From positions 124,001 through 188,000 of the forward strand of contig NZ_SDLR01000007.1 of assembly GCF_004522215.1 (NCBI RefSeq): a stretch of DNA of 64,000 nt, written 5' to 3'. This document shows positions 31,101 through 39,941 of this stretch, one piece after another. Source of the stretch: Ammoniphilus sp. YIM 78166. GTDB taxonomy: Bacteria; Bacillota; Bacilli; Aneurinibacillales; RAOX-1. The notes beneath the pieces were generated by a model, which did not search any database, was not told where the DNA came from, and saw nothing but the letters and a program-made list of their open reading frames with translations. Position 1 is the stretch's first letter, and each line of letters starts with the position of its first letter. The position numbers were made by a program, and so were the translations under genes.

Positions 31101-32206
31101 TGGCCTGGATTGAGCAATTCGGACATGGCGGGGACTTATTGACCGCCTCAGCAGCCTTTGGGGTTTCCCCATCTGAGCTTTTGGATTTTAGCGCCAATAT
31201 TAATCCATTAGGTCCTCCCGAACAAGTAATCTCCTATTTGCACAGCAGTCTAAGTTCCATCATTCATTATCCGGATCCTGGACACCGCAAGCTCAAGGAA
31301 CGCCTAGCTGAGCGATTAGGATGGAGCACGGAGGGGATCTTAGTCGGAAACGGGGCTGCAGAATGTATGGCCCTTGTACTGCAAGCTCTCGAGCCTAAGC
31401 GAGTGGGCCTCATCTATCCTTGTTTCTCCGAGTACAGCCAGCTTTCTGCACAATTCGGAGCGGAAGTAACGGGAATCCTAGGCGTAGCAGAAAACGGCTT
31501 TAAACCGGACCCAGATGAGCTAGGAATCTTGATTAATCAGACCGATCTCGTGTTTATCGGGCATCCGAATAATCCTACCGGTATCGTGTATGAAGTAGAA
31601 GAGTTGCTAGAAATGGCCCGCCAGGCAACGGAGCGAGGAGTGTTTCTTGTGGTAGATGAAGCTTTCCTTGACTTTCTTCCGCCCGAAAAGCAAGTGACGC
31701 TCTTGCCTACTCTGCATCAATTTCCTAAGGTGATCCTCATTCGGTCTATGACGAAGCTCTATGCGATCCCAGGTTTGCGGCTTGGGTTTGCCATAGGTCA
31801 CCCAGAATACATATCAGCCCTTAGAAGAAAGCAAGTCACTTGGAGTGTCAACAGCCTGGCACTGGCAGCGGGGGGGCTTTGTCTGGAACAACGAGAATAC
31901 GAAGATGCAACAAGAAGGCTTATACAAGAAGAACGGTCCTTCTTAAGTGAACAAGTCCGGGAGATCCTCGGTGCCGAGGTCTTGCCTGGAGAAGCCAATT
32001 TCCTGCTGGTTCGATTACCTTCGCACTGGACCGCGGATGACTTGCAGTGGGCTCTAGGAGCGAAAGGGATTATGATCCGGAACTGTTCGATGTATCAAGG
32101 GCTAACGTCCAGGGACATCCGGCTGGCGGTACGCACCCGGGCGGAAAATAACCGTCTGCTTGCTGCCCTACGCGAGGTAGATCAGCAAAGGAGGAGTGAA
32201 GGATGA
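31100..32206 (+). CDS. cobD: Threonine-phosphate decarboxylase
   Basis: A 368-residue PLP enzyme of the aminotransferase fold that makes (R)-1-amino-2-propanol phosphate, the linker of the nucleotide loop. The start GHGGDLLTASAAFG and DFSANINPLG are CobD features. The PLP lysine lies in RSMTKLYAIPGLRLG near residue 220. Histidinol-phosphate aminotransferase is related, but the N-terminus and gene context decide for CobD. It is joined to both neighbours by overlaps of 1 and 4 bp. Confidence 0.92.
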   Translation: MAWIEQFGHGGDLLTASAAFGVSPSELLDFSANINPLGPPEQVISYLHSSLSSIIHYPDPGHRKLKERLAERLGWSTEGILVGNGAAECMALVLQALEPKRVGLIYPCFSEYSQLSAQFGAEVTGILGVAENGFKPDPDELGILINQTDLVFIGHPNNPTGIVYEVEELLEMARQATERGVFLVVDEAFLDFLPPEKQVTLLPTLHQFPKVILIRSMTKLYAIPGLRLGFAIGHPEYISALRRKQVTWSVNSLALAAGGLCLEQREYEDATRRLIQEERSFLSEQVREILGAEVLPGEANFLLVRLPSHWTADDLQWALGAKGIMIRNCSMYQGLTSRDIRLAVRTRAENNRLLAALREVDQQRRSEG

Positions 32207-32742
32207 GCCTAATCCTGATTACAGGCGGAGTCCGTTCCGGAAAAAGCCGTTTTGCGGAGCAGTGGGCTCATGAGCTGGGCGGCAGCATTTTATATGTAGC
32301 AACGGGAAAAGTCTACGATCAAGAGATGGAACAGCGAATTCAGCTGCATCAAGAAAGAAGACCAGCAGACTGGGGACTAGCGGAATGCCCTCATCATCTG
32401 GACCTTGTTTTTCAGAGCACTGAAGGATACGAAGGGATATTAATTGACTGCTTGTCTACTTGGATAAGCAATCGATTAATGGAGGTTCCGGAGGAGCGGA
32501 TGCGCGATGAGCAGGTGCACCTCACTCTCCGTGAAGATCTCCAGCGTTGGGTCGCTGCGGCCAAGGATCTTGAAATTCCCGTTATCGTAGTCACCAGTGA
32601 AGTGGGTCTTGGAGGTGTAGCCATGTCTAGATTAGGCAGATGGTTCCAAGATATCCTAGGCGAATGTAACCAATGGGTAGCGAAGGAAGCAGACGAAGTA
32701 TATGCTGTTCTATCGGGAATCCCTTGGAGGATCAAGGGATGA
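32203..32742 (+). CDS. cobU: Adenosylcobinamide kinase / guanylyltransferase
   Basis: A 179-residue bifunctional CobU, which phosphorylates adenosylcobinamide and attaches GMP. The P-loop is TGGVRSGKSRFAE near residues 6-18, and the conserved VTSEVGLGGVAMSRLGRWFQD lies near 130-150. It overlaps cobD and cobS by 4 bp each. Confidence 0.93.
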   Translation: MSLILITGGVRSGKSRFAEQWAHELGGSILYVATGKVYDQEMEQRIQLHQERRPADWGLAECPHHLDLVFQSTEGYEGILIDCLSTWISNRLMEVPEERMRDEQVHLTLREDLQRWVAAAKDLEIPVIVVTSEVGLGGVAMSRLGRWFQDILGECNQWVAKEADEVYAVLSGIPWRIKG

Positions 32743-33482
32743 AGTCATTTTTTCATGCTGTGGCTTTTCTTACGCGCTTACCTGTTCCGAAGCTTTCTTC
32801 CGCTCAGGAGGATTGGCTGAAAAGTGCCCCTTATTACCCCTTTGTAGGGCTCATCATTGGAGGGCTATTAGTTGCCTGTGCGAGTCTTTTGTCTCCCTAT
32901 TTGTCTGCACCCGTCGTTGCGGTTCTCACCTTAATGGTTTGGGTCTACATCACAGGGGGACTTCATCTTGACGGTTGGATGGATTTAGCCGATGGTCTCG
33001 GAAGCTACCGCTCTCGCGAAGAAGTTTTGCGGATTATGAAAGATAGCCGCGTGGGAGCCATGGGGGTTACGGCAGCGATTCTTCTTTTGCTTTTGAAAGC
33101 AACCCTTCTCTATGAATTAATAATTGAAGGTTTACATACTTGGCTTCTCCTGCTCCCCATAGCAGGTCGGCTTTTTTTAGTGATTTCTATGCGCTGCTGG
33201 CCCTACCTTTCGACTCAAGGATTAGGGCACGGAATGAGAGAGAAGATAGACCGATGGAAGCTAGGACTTGGATTTATTATTACGTGCATTGTAAGTTTTG
33301 GTGTATGCGGAATGATTGGTGTAGTTGCCCTACTTATTACTTTACTTGCAGGCTGGTGGATGGCCCACCGGATTGTAAAGCGATTAGGAGGCCTTACGGG
33401 TGATGGTTACGGCGCTTTAGTGGAAGGGTGCGAAACCGCCTGCGCTTTGTTTCTTCTTTTGACGTGGAGGTGGATAGGATGA
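32739..33482 (+). CDS. cobS: Cobalamin synthase (adenosylcobinamide-GDP ribazoletransferase)
   Basis: A 247-residue membrane enzyme with about six helices that joins adenosylcobinamide-GDP to alpha-ribazole. The signatures FLTRLPVP near residue 9 and HLDGWMDLADGLGS near 77 are decisive. The true start is ATG 32739, in a 4-bp ATGA overlap with cobU. Its C-terminal GLTGDGYGALVEGCE is also conserved. Confidence 0.93.
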   Translation: MKSFFHAVAFLTRLPVPKLSSAQEDWLKSAPYYPFVGLIIGGLLVACASLLSPYLSAPVVAVLTLMVWVYITGGLHLDGWMDLADGLGSYRSREEVLRIMKDSRVGAMGVTAAILLLLLKATLLYELIIEGLHTWLLLLPIAGRLFLVISMRCWPYLSTQGLGHGMREKIDRWKLGLGFIITCIVSFGVCGMIGVVALLITLLAGWWMAHRIVKRLGGLTGDGYGALVEGCETACALFLLLTWRWIG

Positions 33483-34072
33483 AATGGATATGGATCCGCC
33501 ACGGGGAAACGGATATGAACGCCCAAGGGCGATATGTGGGACATCTGGATGCTAGACTCAACCAGAAGGGCAGAAACCAAGCCCTACAATTGGCCCAGCA
33601 GCTTAAAAACGTTAAGATAGATCGTATTTACTCAAGTGATCTCACACGGTGTATGGAGACTGCGGGAATAATCGCTGCTTCTCTTCCTCAGCAACCCACT
33701 CCAATCCAAGCCCTGCGAGAGCTGGACTTCGGAGAGTGGGACGGTTTTAGCTATGATGACATTATGAGGGCTGATCCGCATCATGCCCAACAGTGGTACC
33801 AGAATCCCTTTGAAGTCGCTCCCCCTGGGGGAGAAACGCTTGCTATGCTCAGTAAGCGAGTTGATGATTGGCTGCGGCAATTGCACCGTTCTTTACAGGA
33901 TAGTCAAACGGCAGCTATCGTTAGCCACGGCGGGGTGGTACGTTGGTTTCACAGTCGATGGGTCTGCCAAGACCCTACTCGCTATTGGGACGTTCCGGGG
34001 CTTGGGCATGGTTCCTTCATGGTGGTTTCGTGGGATGGAAAAAGCTGGTCCATTCAGGAGGAGGCAACATGA
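33479..34072 (+). CDS. cobC: Alpha-ribazole phosphatase, histidine phosphatase family
   Basis: A 197-residue enzyme of the phosphoglycerate mutase fold. The catalytic histidine is in IRHGETD near residues 6-12, the second in VSHGGVVRW near 144. RELDFGEWDGFSYDDI holds the conserved acid. CobC removes the 5'-phosphate of alpha-ribazole phosphate. Position between cobS and cbiB with ATGA overlaps supports this role. A second family member ends the operon, so the division of labour between them is uncertain. Confidence 0.85.
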   Translation: MKWIWIRHGETDMNAQGRYVGHLDARLNQKGRNQALQLAQQLKNVKIDRIYSSDLTRCMETAGIIAASLPQQPTPIQALRELDFGEWDGFSYDDIMRADPHHAQQWYQNPFEVAPPGGETLAMLSKRVDDWLRQLHRSLQDSQTAAIVSHGGVVRWFHSRWVCQDPTRYWDVPGLGHGSFMVVSWDGKSWSIQEEAT

Positions 34073-35028
34073 TGCAAGCCCTAGCTTTAATTTGTGCTTA
34101 CCTGGTTGACCGGATCTGGGGAGATCCGCGGTGGATTCCTCATCCGGTCATTCTCATGGGGCATGTGATCACCTGGCTGGAAAAGCGAATTCGCGCCTTA
34201 CAGCTAAAAGAACAACAGTTAAAATGGGCCGGTCTTTCCTTTCCACTGGTTCTAGTTGGCGGCAGCTATCTGCTCGTCTGGACCGTTCTTTATGGACTGG
34301 AGAAGATCCATCCCTGGCTTGCATGGGGAATGGAGGTGTGGCTCATTTCAACAACAATTGCGACAAAAGGATTAGCCGATGCAGGGATGGAGATTTTCAG
34401 ACATCTTCGAAACGGGAATCTGGAGCAATCGCGATTATCCTTGTCCATGGTGGTTGGAAGGGATACGAATACGCTTGACGAGCCGGAAATCTCCCGTGGC
34501 GCGGTGGAAACCGTAGCCGAAAACATCGTTGATGCGATTCTTTCTCCTCTTTTTTATGCGGCCATTGGCGGAGCCCCGTTAGCGATGGCCTACCGCGCGG
34601 CCAATACGCTAGATTCCATGGTGGGCTACAAGAATGAAAAGTACCTTTATCTAGGCTGGGCATCCGCTCGCTTCGATGACCTGGTGAACTTCATCCCCGC
34701 TCGAATGGCGGCGGTGCTCCTCGTGATCGCCGTTTGGCTCAAGGGCCATAGTGCTTCCGGTTGCTGGCGGGTCATTCAGAGAGATGCAAGGCTACATCCT
34801 AGCCCGAATAGCGGCTTTACCGAAGCGGGAATGGCTGGGGCGCTGGGGATTCAGCTGGGGGGATTGAACTACTATCATGGGGTGCCTTCCAACCGAGCTA
34901 AGCTAGGGGACCCTACGCGCAACATTCGCGCTCAGGATATCTTGGAAACGGTGATGGTCATGAAGTTAGTATCTGTATTATTCCTTCTTATCTTAAGCAT
35001 TGGGAGACTTGGGGTGGACATCCTATGA
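34069..35028 (+). CDS. cbiB: Adenosylcobinamide-phosphate synthase
   Basis: A 319-residue membrane protein with about five hydrophobic segments. It attaches aminopropanol phosphate to adenosylcobyric acid. DRIWGDPRWIPHPVILMG near residue 12, ISRGAVETVAENIVDAI near 143 and PNSGFTEAGMAGALGI near 243 are CbiB hallmarks. Two adjacent ATGs occur; the first (34069) overlaps the cobC stop and follows CAGGAGGAGG. Confidence 0.93.
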   Translation: MMQALALICAYLVDRIWGDPRWIPHPVILMGHVITWLEKRIRALQLKEQQLKWAGLSFPLVLVGGSYLLVWTVLYGLEKIHPWLAWGMEVWLISTTIATKGLADAGMEIFRHLRNGNLEQSRLSLSMVVGRDTNTLDEPEISRGAVETVAENIVDAILSPLFYAAIGGAPLAMAYRAANTLDSMVGYKNEKYLYLGWASARFDDLVNFIPARMAAVLLVIAVWLKGHSASGCWRVIQRDARLHPSPNSGFTEAGMAGALGIQLGGLNYYHGVPSNRAKLGDPTRNIRAQDILETVMVMKLVSVLFLLILSIGRLGVDIL

Positions 35029-35549
35029 AGCTCATTCTCTTGCGTCATGGCGAGACGGATTGGAATCTGGAAAAGAGAATCCAAGGAACCCAAAACGTAG
35101 CTCTAAATGAGCTAGGTAAGAAGCAAATAGAGGAGATTAGAGAACATTTTTTCAATGATTATGAAAAAACGATTCACCGTATGATCGCAAGCCCTTTACG
35201 CAGGACAGTCGAATCTGCGCTCATTTGTAATCAGAGGCTGAATCTTCCCCTTGAATTTCGAGAAGAATTTCAAGAGCGTTCCTTTGGAATATTGGAGGGT
35301 CAGACCGTGGAGGAAATCAGGCAGAGCTACCAGATTGAGGACGTGGAGGAAGTTAAAGACGCAAGGCACGGAATCGAGAGCATGGATTCCTTAAGTCTAA
35401 GACTAGAAAAGGGCTTGCGCAATTTGAGGGAAACTTATCCGCAAGACCGGATTCTCTTGATTACGCATGGCAGCATCATCAAAGAGATTGCGAGACATTA
35501 CGGAAAAAAGATAGGGATCGTAAAAAATGGGACTTATCTGGAACTGTAA
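35025..35549 (+). CDS. Second histidine phosphatase of the cobalamin operon
   Basis: A 174-residue histidine phosphatase with LLRHGETDWN near residues 4-13, ASPLRRTVESA near 55 and LITHGSIIKEIARHYG near 143. The acidic residue lies in QERSFGILEG. It overlaps cbiB by 4 bp and ends the first operon. It could be a second alpha-ribazole phosphatase or a broader sugar-phosphate phosphatase. It is shorter than cobC of the same operon and clearly different in sequence. Confidence 0.8.
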   Translation: MKLILLRHGETDWNLEKRIQGTQNVALNELGKKQIEEIREHFFNDYEKTIHRMIASPLRRTVESALICNQRLNLPLEFREEFQERSFGILEGQTVEEIRQSYQIEDVEEVKDARHGIESMDSLSLRLEKGLRNLRETYPQDRILLITHGSIIKEIARHYGKKIGIVKNGTYLEL

Positions 35550-35634
35550 CATTCTATTGAATGAAGGTTCATCTTTCTGTATCATTTAGGCATAATAAGA
35601 AATTATGGCCATAAAAATGATTGATATAAAAAAG

Positions 35635-35802
35635 AAACAGGTGCTGAGAAATGTCAGCTTAAAAGGGAAGATCGGTGAAAATCCGACACGGTCCCGCCAC
35701 TGTATAGGGTAAACAGGCTATTCAAGTCGAATTTTCAGCAAGAGCCACTGGAGCAATCTGGGAAGGCGCTGGAAGAGCCCTGAGTCAGGAGACCTGCCTG
35801 CT
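35635..35802 (+). ncRNA. Cobalamin riboswitch 2
   Basis: AAACAGG (35635-35641) and CCTGCTT (35796-35802) close the domain with one mismatch. Conserved parts are TTAAAAGGGAAG, GGTGAAAATCCGACACGGTCCCGCCACTGT (as separate blocks within 35653-35702) and GAGTCAGGAGACCTGCC. It stands before the corrin-ring genes. A possible -10 CATAAT lies at 35591-35596 with a weak -35. Confidence 0.93.
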
Positions 35803-35899
35803 TCTTATGGACACGATAGGCCTACGAGGAATAGGCAAGTGTTAGAGTGCACGCCATCTTTTGGTTTAGAAGATGGGTCGGTTCTTGAGTTCGCCGAAC

Positions 35900-35938
35900 A
35901 AGCACTTCTAACCCTATGGTTAGAAGTGCTTTTTATTT
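35900..35938 (+). terminator. Terminator of riboswitch 2
   Basis: A perfect 14-bp stem AAGCACTTCTAACC with its complement, a CTAT loop, and a T-rich tail. CTTG/CAAG and GTTC/GAAC in the preceding 40 bp can form competing pairs. Confidence 0.9.
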
Positions 35939-35971
35939 GCCCTTAGAGGGTGCGTGGAAGGTGTGGTAGAG

Positions 35972-37567
35972 ATGAAAGGGAAATTACTAGTCATAGGTTT
36001 TGGGCCGGGAAGCTTTGATCAAATTACAAAGCGAGCGAAAGAGGCCATCGAAGAAAGTGACATTATTATTGGGTATTCAACGTATGTTGAACTCATTCAA
36101 GGCCTGCTCACAGATCAAGAGATTGTGAGCACAGGAATGACGGAAGAGGTAACCCGGGCAAGAGAAGCGGTTCGACAGGCTGAGCAAGGCAAGAAGGTGG
36201 CGGTTATTTCTAGCGGAGATGCCGGCGTCTATGGGATGGCTGGACTCGTCTATGAGGTTCTGGTAGAAAAGGGCTGGACACAAGCAACGGGAGTAGAGGT
36301 TGAGATTGTTCCCGGCATTTCGGCCATCAACTCGTGTGCCGCTCTCCTGGGTGCACCTGTTATGCATGATGCATGTACCATCAGCTTAAGCGATCATTTA
36401 ACGCCTTGGGAATTAATAGAAAGAAGAATTGAGGCAGCTGGTCACGCCGATTTCGTAGTAGCCCTCTATAATCCGAAGAGCGGAAGAAGGACGCGGCAAA
36501 TCGTAGAAGCCCAGCGCATTCTGTTGAAATACCGTTCGCCCGACACCCCCGTAGGGCTAGTGAAGAGTGCTTATCGCGACCGACAGCAGGTGGTTTTGAC
36601 TACGCTTGAGAACATGCTGGAGCATGACATTGGTATGCTGACGACCGTCATTATCGGGAATTCCTCTACGTTTGTCTATGACGGACTAATGATTACGCCC
36701 CGCGGGTACCAGCGGAAATATACGCTAACCTCCGATGATCAACCGTTAAAGCTTCATCAGCGGTTGAGAAAGGAAAATGAGCCATGGGCGTTAGAACAAG
36801 AAACGCCAAAAGGAACGAAGACGTCACTGGAATGGGCAACGGAGGCCTTATCGATGGTGTCCCAAGACTCAACGCCTGCTGTGAAGCCAGCGATTATCAC
36901 AAAGGCGGCCACCCAGCCCGAATCGATCTTTGAGTTTGCCGTCAGCACAGGGGTAGCCAACAAAAAATTCACCCCCCAGCAGATGATTGCCTTGGCCGAG
37001 GTAGCAGGAGAAAAAGGCAGTATCGAGTATACGCCCCATCATCAGATGATTTTGCGGATTCCTACGTCCGAGCCTGAAGCGGTGACAGCTCGACTGCGTT
37101 CCGAAGGCTTCTTGCTTTCTGCTATTGGCGATGTAGTCCAGCTTAAGGCTTGTGATTTCTGTGACGGGGAGAAGACGGACTCCATTCCCTATGCGGATGA
37201 GATTCAGGAGTCATTAGGAGGCCTGCAGGTACCAAAGGAACTCAAGATTGGCTTTAATGGCTGTGGTATGGCTTGTTACGGAGCGGTTAAGGAAGATATC
37301 GGTATCGTTTATCGCAAAGGAAAATTTGATTTATTCCTGGGTGCCAAGACCGTCGGAAGAAATGCACATGCGGGAATTCCCGTAGCGGAAGGAATTGAAC
37401 CGGAAGAAATTGTGCCTTTAGTTGAAGATATTGTAGCCTTCTTCAAGGAAAAAGCGTATCCGAACGAGAGGTTTCATAAGTTTTTTAAGCGCATAGGCGA
37501 GATCAAGGGCTTCAAGTATCAGGAAGTCCCTGCCATTCAGATTGAACCGATGGCATGCGGCGATTGA
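35972..37567 (+). CDS. cbiH: Cobalt-factor III C17-methyltransferase fused to a sulfite-reductase-like domain (CbiH60)
   Basis: A 531-residue fusion. Residues 1-245 are a SAM-dependent CbiH/CobJ methyltransferase (VIGFGPGSFDQIT, SSGDAGVYGMAGL, EIVPGISAINS). The linker (about 245-310) is variable. Residues 310-531 resemble a nitrite/sulfite reductase half-domain, with CDFC near 394-397 and NGCGMACYGA near 428-437 for a [4Fe-4S] cluster. B. megaterium has the same architecture, and its enzyme contracts the ring and methylates C17 in the anaerobic route. I chose ATG 35972, 8 bp after GGAAGGTG; GTG 35954 is less likely. Confidence 0.9.
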   Translation: MKGKLLVIGFGPGSFDQITKRAKEAIEESDIIIGYSTYVELIQGLLTDQEIVSTGMTEEVTRAREAVRQAEQGKKVAVISSGDAGVYGMAGLVYEVLVEKGWTQATGVEVEIVPGISAINSCAALLGAPVMHDACTISLSDHLTPWELIERRIEAAGHADFVVALYNPKSGRRTRQIVEAQRILLKYRSPDTPVGLVKSAYRDRQQVVLTTLENMLEHDIGMLTTVIIGNSSTFVYDGLMITPRGYQRKYTLTSDDQPLKLHQRLRKENEPWALEQETPKGTKTSLEWATEALSMVSQDSTPAVKPAIITKAATQPESIFEFAVSTGVANKKFTPQQMIALAEVAGEKGSIEYTPHHQMILRIPTSEPEAVTARLRSEGFLLSAIGDVVQLKACDFCDGEKTDSIPYADEIQESLGGLQVPKELKIGFNGCGMACYGAVKEDIGIVYRKGKFDLFLGAKTVGRNAHAGIPVAEGIEPEEIVPLVEDIVAFFKEKAYPNERFHKFFKRIGEIKGFKYQEVPAIQIEPMACGD

Positions 37568-37591
37568 TAGATCACTAAGGAGGCGAAGAAG

Positions 37592-38497
37592 ATGAAAGCT
37601 GTTTTATTTGTGGGACATGGAAGTAAGGATCGAGAAGGCAATGACGAGGTTAGAACATTCGTTGAAAGTGTATTGCCTGAGCTAGACGTGCCGATCATCG
37701 AGACCTGCTTTTTAGAATTTGAGCGTCCGACCCTGATGCAAGGGTTGGAAACTTGTGTCCAACGCGGGGCAAGTGAAGTGGCTGTCATCCCCATGATGCT
37801 GTTTGCGGCCGGCCATGCCAAGATCCACATTCCAGCAGCCATTGATGAGATCAAGGAGAAGTATCCGCAAGTCAAGTTTACATACGGACGCCCGATCGGG
37901 ATACATGAAGAAGTCCTGTCTATTCTCGTCTCCCGCTTGCAGGAAAGTGGATTGAACTTAGAACAGCCGGATCCGGAAATGGCAGTCCTACTGGTTGGAA
38001 GAGGAAGCAGTGATCCGGATGCCAACAGCGATTTGTTCAAGATGTCGAGATTATTTTGGGAAAAAGGGAAAGTGAAATGGGTCGAGCCAGCCTTCATGGG
38101 CGTGACAGCGCCTTTAGTAGATGAAGGAGTTGACCGTTGTGTGCGGTTAGGAGCCAAGCATGTCGTGGTTCTTCCTTATTTTCTATTCACAGGCGTACTC
38201 ATCAAGAGAATGGAAGAGATGGTAGAGCAGTTTAACGAACAATACCCGGAGATTCAATTTACCCTAGCTCATTACTTCGGGTTTCACCCTCAATTGAAGG
38301 AAGTTTTTAAAGACAGAGCGATAGAAGCTCTCGGCGGTGACGTGAAGATGAACTGCGACACGTGCCAGTATCGGATTGCAGCCATGAAGCACATCGATCA
38401 CCACCATCACCACGATCATGACCATGACCATGGACACCATCATCACCACCACCATGATCACGACCACGACCACGATCACGTGATCTCGACAAAGTAA
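37592..38497 (+). CDS. cbiX: Sirohydrochlorin cobaltochelatase CbiX, long form
   Basis: A 301-residue chelatase that inserts cobalt into sirohydrochlorin. Two homologous halves each start with a chelatase strand (LFVGHGSKDREGN near residue 4 and LLVGRGSSDPDANS near 133); the second half has Arg where the first has the metal-binding His. Near residue 253 is CDTC, the probable Fe-S ligand pair of the long form. The C-terminus is a run of about 35 residues that are almost all His and Asp, as in B. megaterium CbiX, likely a metal reservoir. AAGGAGG precedes ATG. Confidence 0.93.
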   Translation: MKAVLFVGHGSKDREGNDEVRTFVESVLPELDVPIIETCFLEFERPTLMQGLETCVQRGASEVAVIPMMLFAAGHAKIHIPAAIDEIKEKYPQVKFTYGRPIGIHEEVLSILVSRLQESGLNLEQPDPEMAVLLVGRGSSDPDANSDLFKMSRLFWEKGKVKWVEPAFMGVTAPLVDEGVDRCVRLGAKHVVVLPYFLFTGVLIKRMEEMVEQFNEQYPEIQFTLAHYFGFHPQLKEVFKDRAIEALGGDVKMNCDTCQYRIAAMKHIDHHHHHDHDHDHGHHHHHHHDHDHDHDHVISTK

Positions 38498-38509
38498 GGA
38501 GGAGTTTAG

Positions 38510-39298
38510 ATGATTCTAGTTCTTGCCGGCACGAGTGACGCGAGAGAGCTCGCGGTAAAAATCAAAGAGGAAGGCTATTCCTTATTGGCCACAGTGGTAA
38601 CTGATAATGCTGCAAAGGCCATCGAAGAGGCCAGCATCCCGGTACGGGTCGGTCGGCTGACCGCTGAGGAGATCACCCAGTTGATTCAGCAGGAAGGGTT
38701 CCAAGCCGTCGTCGATGCAAGCCACCCCTACGCGGAGGAAGCTTCCCGGAATGCGATGGCTGGTGCCAAAACGGCGGAAGTCCCTTATCTTCGCTATGAG
38801 CGAGAGAACTTAGCCTACCCTTCCCACGAAAAAGTGACGATTGTAGAGGACTATGCTCAAGCAGCGGAAGTGGCGGCGCAAAGACGCGGGAACATTATGT
38901 TGACCACGGGCAGCAAGACGCTGAAGGTGTTTACGGAACGCCTCTTGGGTCTTCCGGAAACCACCCTGATCGCCCGGATGCTGCCGAGGCGCGACAATAT
39001 GGAGAAATGCGAAGAGCTAGGGGTCGAGCAAAAGAATATCATCGCGATGCAAGGTCCTTTCTCCAAGGAATTGAATAAAGCCCTATACGATCAGTATCAA
39101 GTCACGCTCATGATTACCAAGGAAAGCGGAAAAGTGGGAGCGGTAGACGAAAAGGTCGAGGCCGCCCTGGAAATGGGGATTGAAACCATTATCATTGCCC
39201 GGCCGCAGATTGATTACGGAACGAAATTTTCATCGTTTGATGGCGTGTTAACTCAATTAAAACAAACGTTACAAGGAGGAGTCGCACATGGACTTTAA
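38510..39298 (+). CDS. cbiJ: Cobalt-precorrin-6A reductase
   Basis: A 262-residue NAD(P)H-dependent reductase of the CbiJ/CobK family. It starts with VLAGTSDARELA, followed by DASHPYAEEASRNA near residue 69, both family signatures. RMLPRRDNMEKCEELG and AMQGPFSKELN complete the pattern. It overlaps cbiC by 11 bp. Confidence 0.92.
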   Translation: MILVLAGTSDARELAVKIKEEGYSLLATVVTDNAAKAIEEASIPVRVGRLTAEEITQLIQQEGFQAVVDASHPYAEEASRNAMAGAKTAEVPYLRYERENLAYPSHEKVTIVEDYAQAAEVAAQRRGNIMLTTGSKTLKVFTERLLGLPETTLIARMLPRRDNMEKCEELGVEQKNIIAMQGPFSKELNKALYDQYQVTLMITKESGKVGAVDEKVEAALEMGIETIIIARPQIDYGTKFSSFDGVLTQLKQTLQGGVAHGL

Positions 39299-39938
39299 GA
39301 CGGAATTTAAGCCGGTCACGGTACAACCGCAAGAAATCGAGGATTTGAGCTTTAGTATCATTACCGAAGAATTAGGAGAACACCCGTTTACGGAGGAGCA
39401 ATATCCTGTGGTTCAACGCGTCATTCACGCCTCGGCTGACTTTGATCTGGGACGCAGCTTGGTGTTCCACCCTCGGGCCGTGCAAGCTGGAATCGAAGCG
39501 ATTCGCAGTGGAAAATTGGTGGTGGCTGACGTCCAGATGGTACAGGTAGGGATCAGCAAGCAACGCATTGAGAAATACGGCGGAGAAGTGAAGGTGTACA
39601 TCTCTGATCGCGATGTCATGGAAGAAGCCAAGCGCTTAAACACCACGCGTGCGATTGTCTCCATCCGAAAAGCCATTAAGGAAGCGGAAGGCGGCATTTT
39701 TGCCATCGGAAACGCTCCGACGGCGCTGCTTGAGCTGATTCGTTTGGTAAAGGAAGGGGTTGCTAAGCCTGGCTTGATTATCGGGATGCCGGTAGGTTTC
39801 GTATCGGCTGCGGAATCCAAAGAAGAGCTGGCAAAGCTCGATGTTCCTTTCATTACTAACTTAGGCCGTAAGGGCGGAAGCCCAGTGACGGTTGCGGCCC
39901 TGAATGCGATCTCCCTTCTCGCTGACCGTGCGGAGTAA
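39288..39938 (+). CDS. cbiC: Cobalt-precorrin-8 methylmutase
   Basis: A 216-residue CbiC/CobH, which moves the C11 methyl to C12. VIHASADFDLG near residue 45 contains the catalytic His. AIGNAPTALLEL near 141 and IGMPVGFVSAAESK near 162 are conserved. ATG 39288 lies inside the cbiJ coding sequence after AAGGAGG. Confidence 0.94.
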   Translation: MDFKTEFKPVTVQPQEIEDLSFSIITEELGEHPFTEEQYPVVQRVIHASADFDLGRSLVFHPRAVQAGIEAIRSGKLVVADVQMVQVGISKQRIEKYGGEVKVYISDRDVMEEAKRLNTTRAIVSIRKAIKEAEGGIFAIGNAPTALLELIRLVKEGVAKPGLIIGMPVGFVSAAESKEELAKLDVPFITNLGRKGGSPVTVAALNAISLLADRAE

Positions 39939-39941
39939 GAC

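Noticed and set aside
38264..38492. Minus-strand open frames over the His/Asp-rich end of cbiX
   Set aside because: They are complements of CAC/GAT codon repeats, with no ribosome site.
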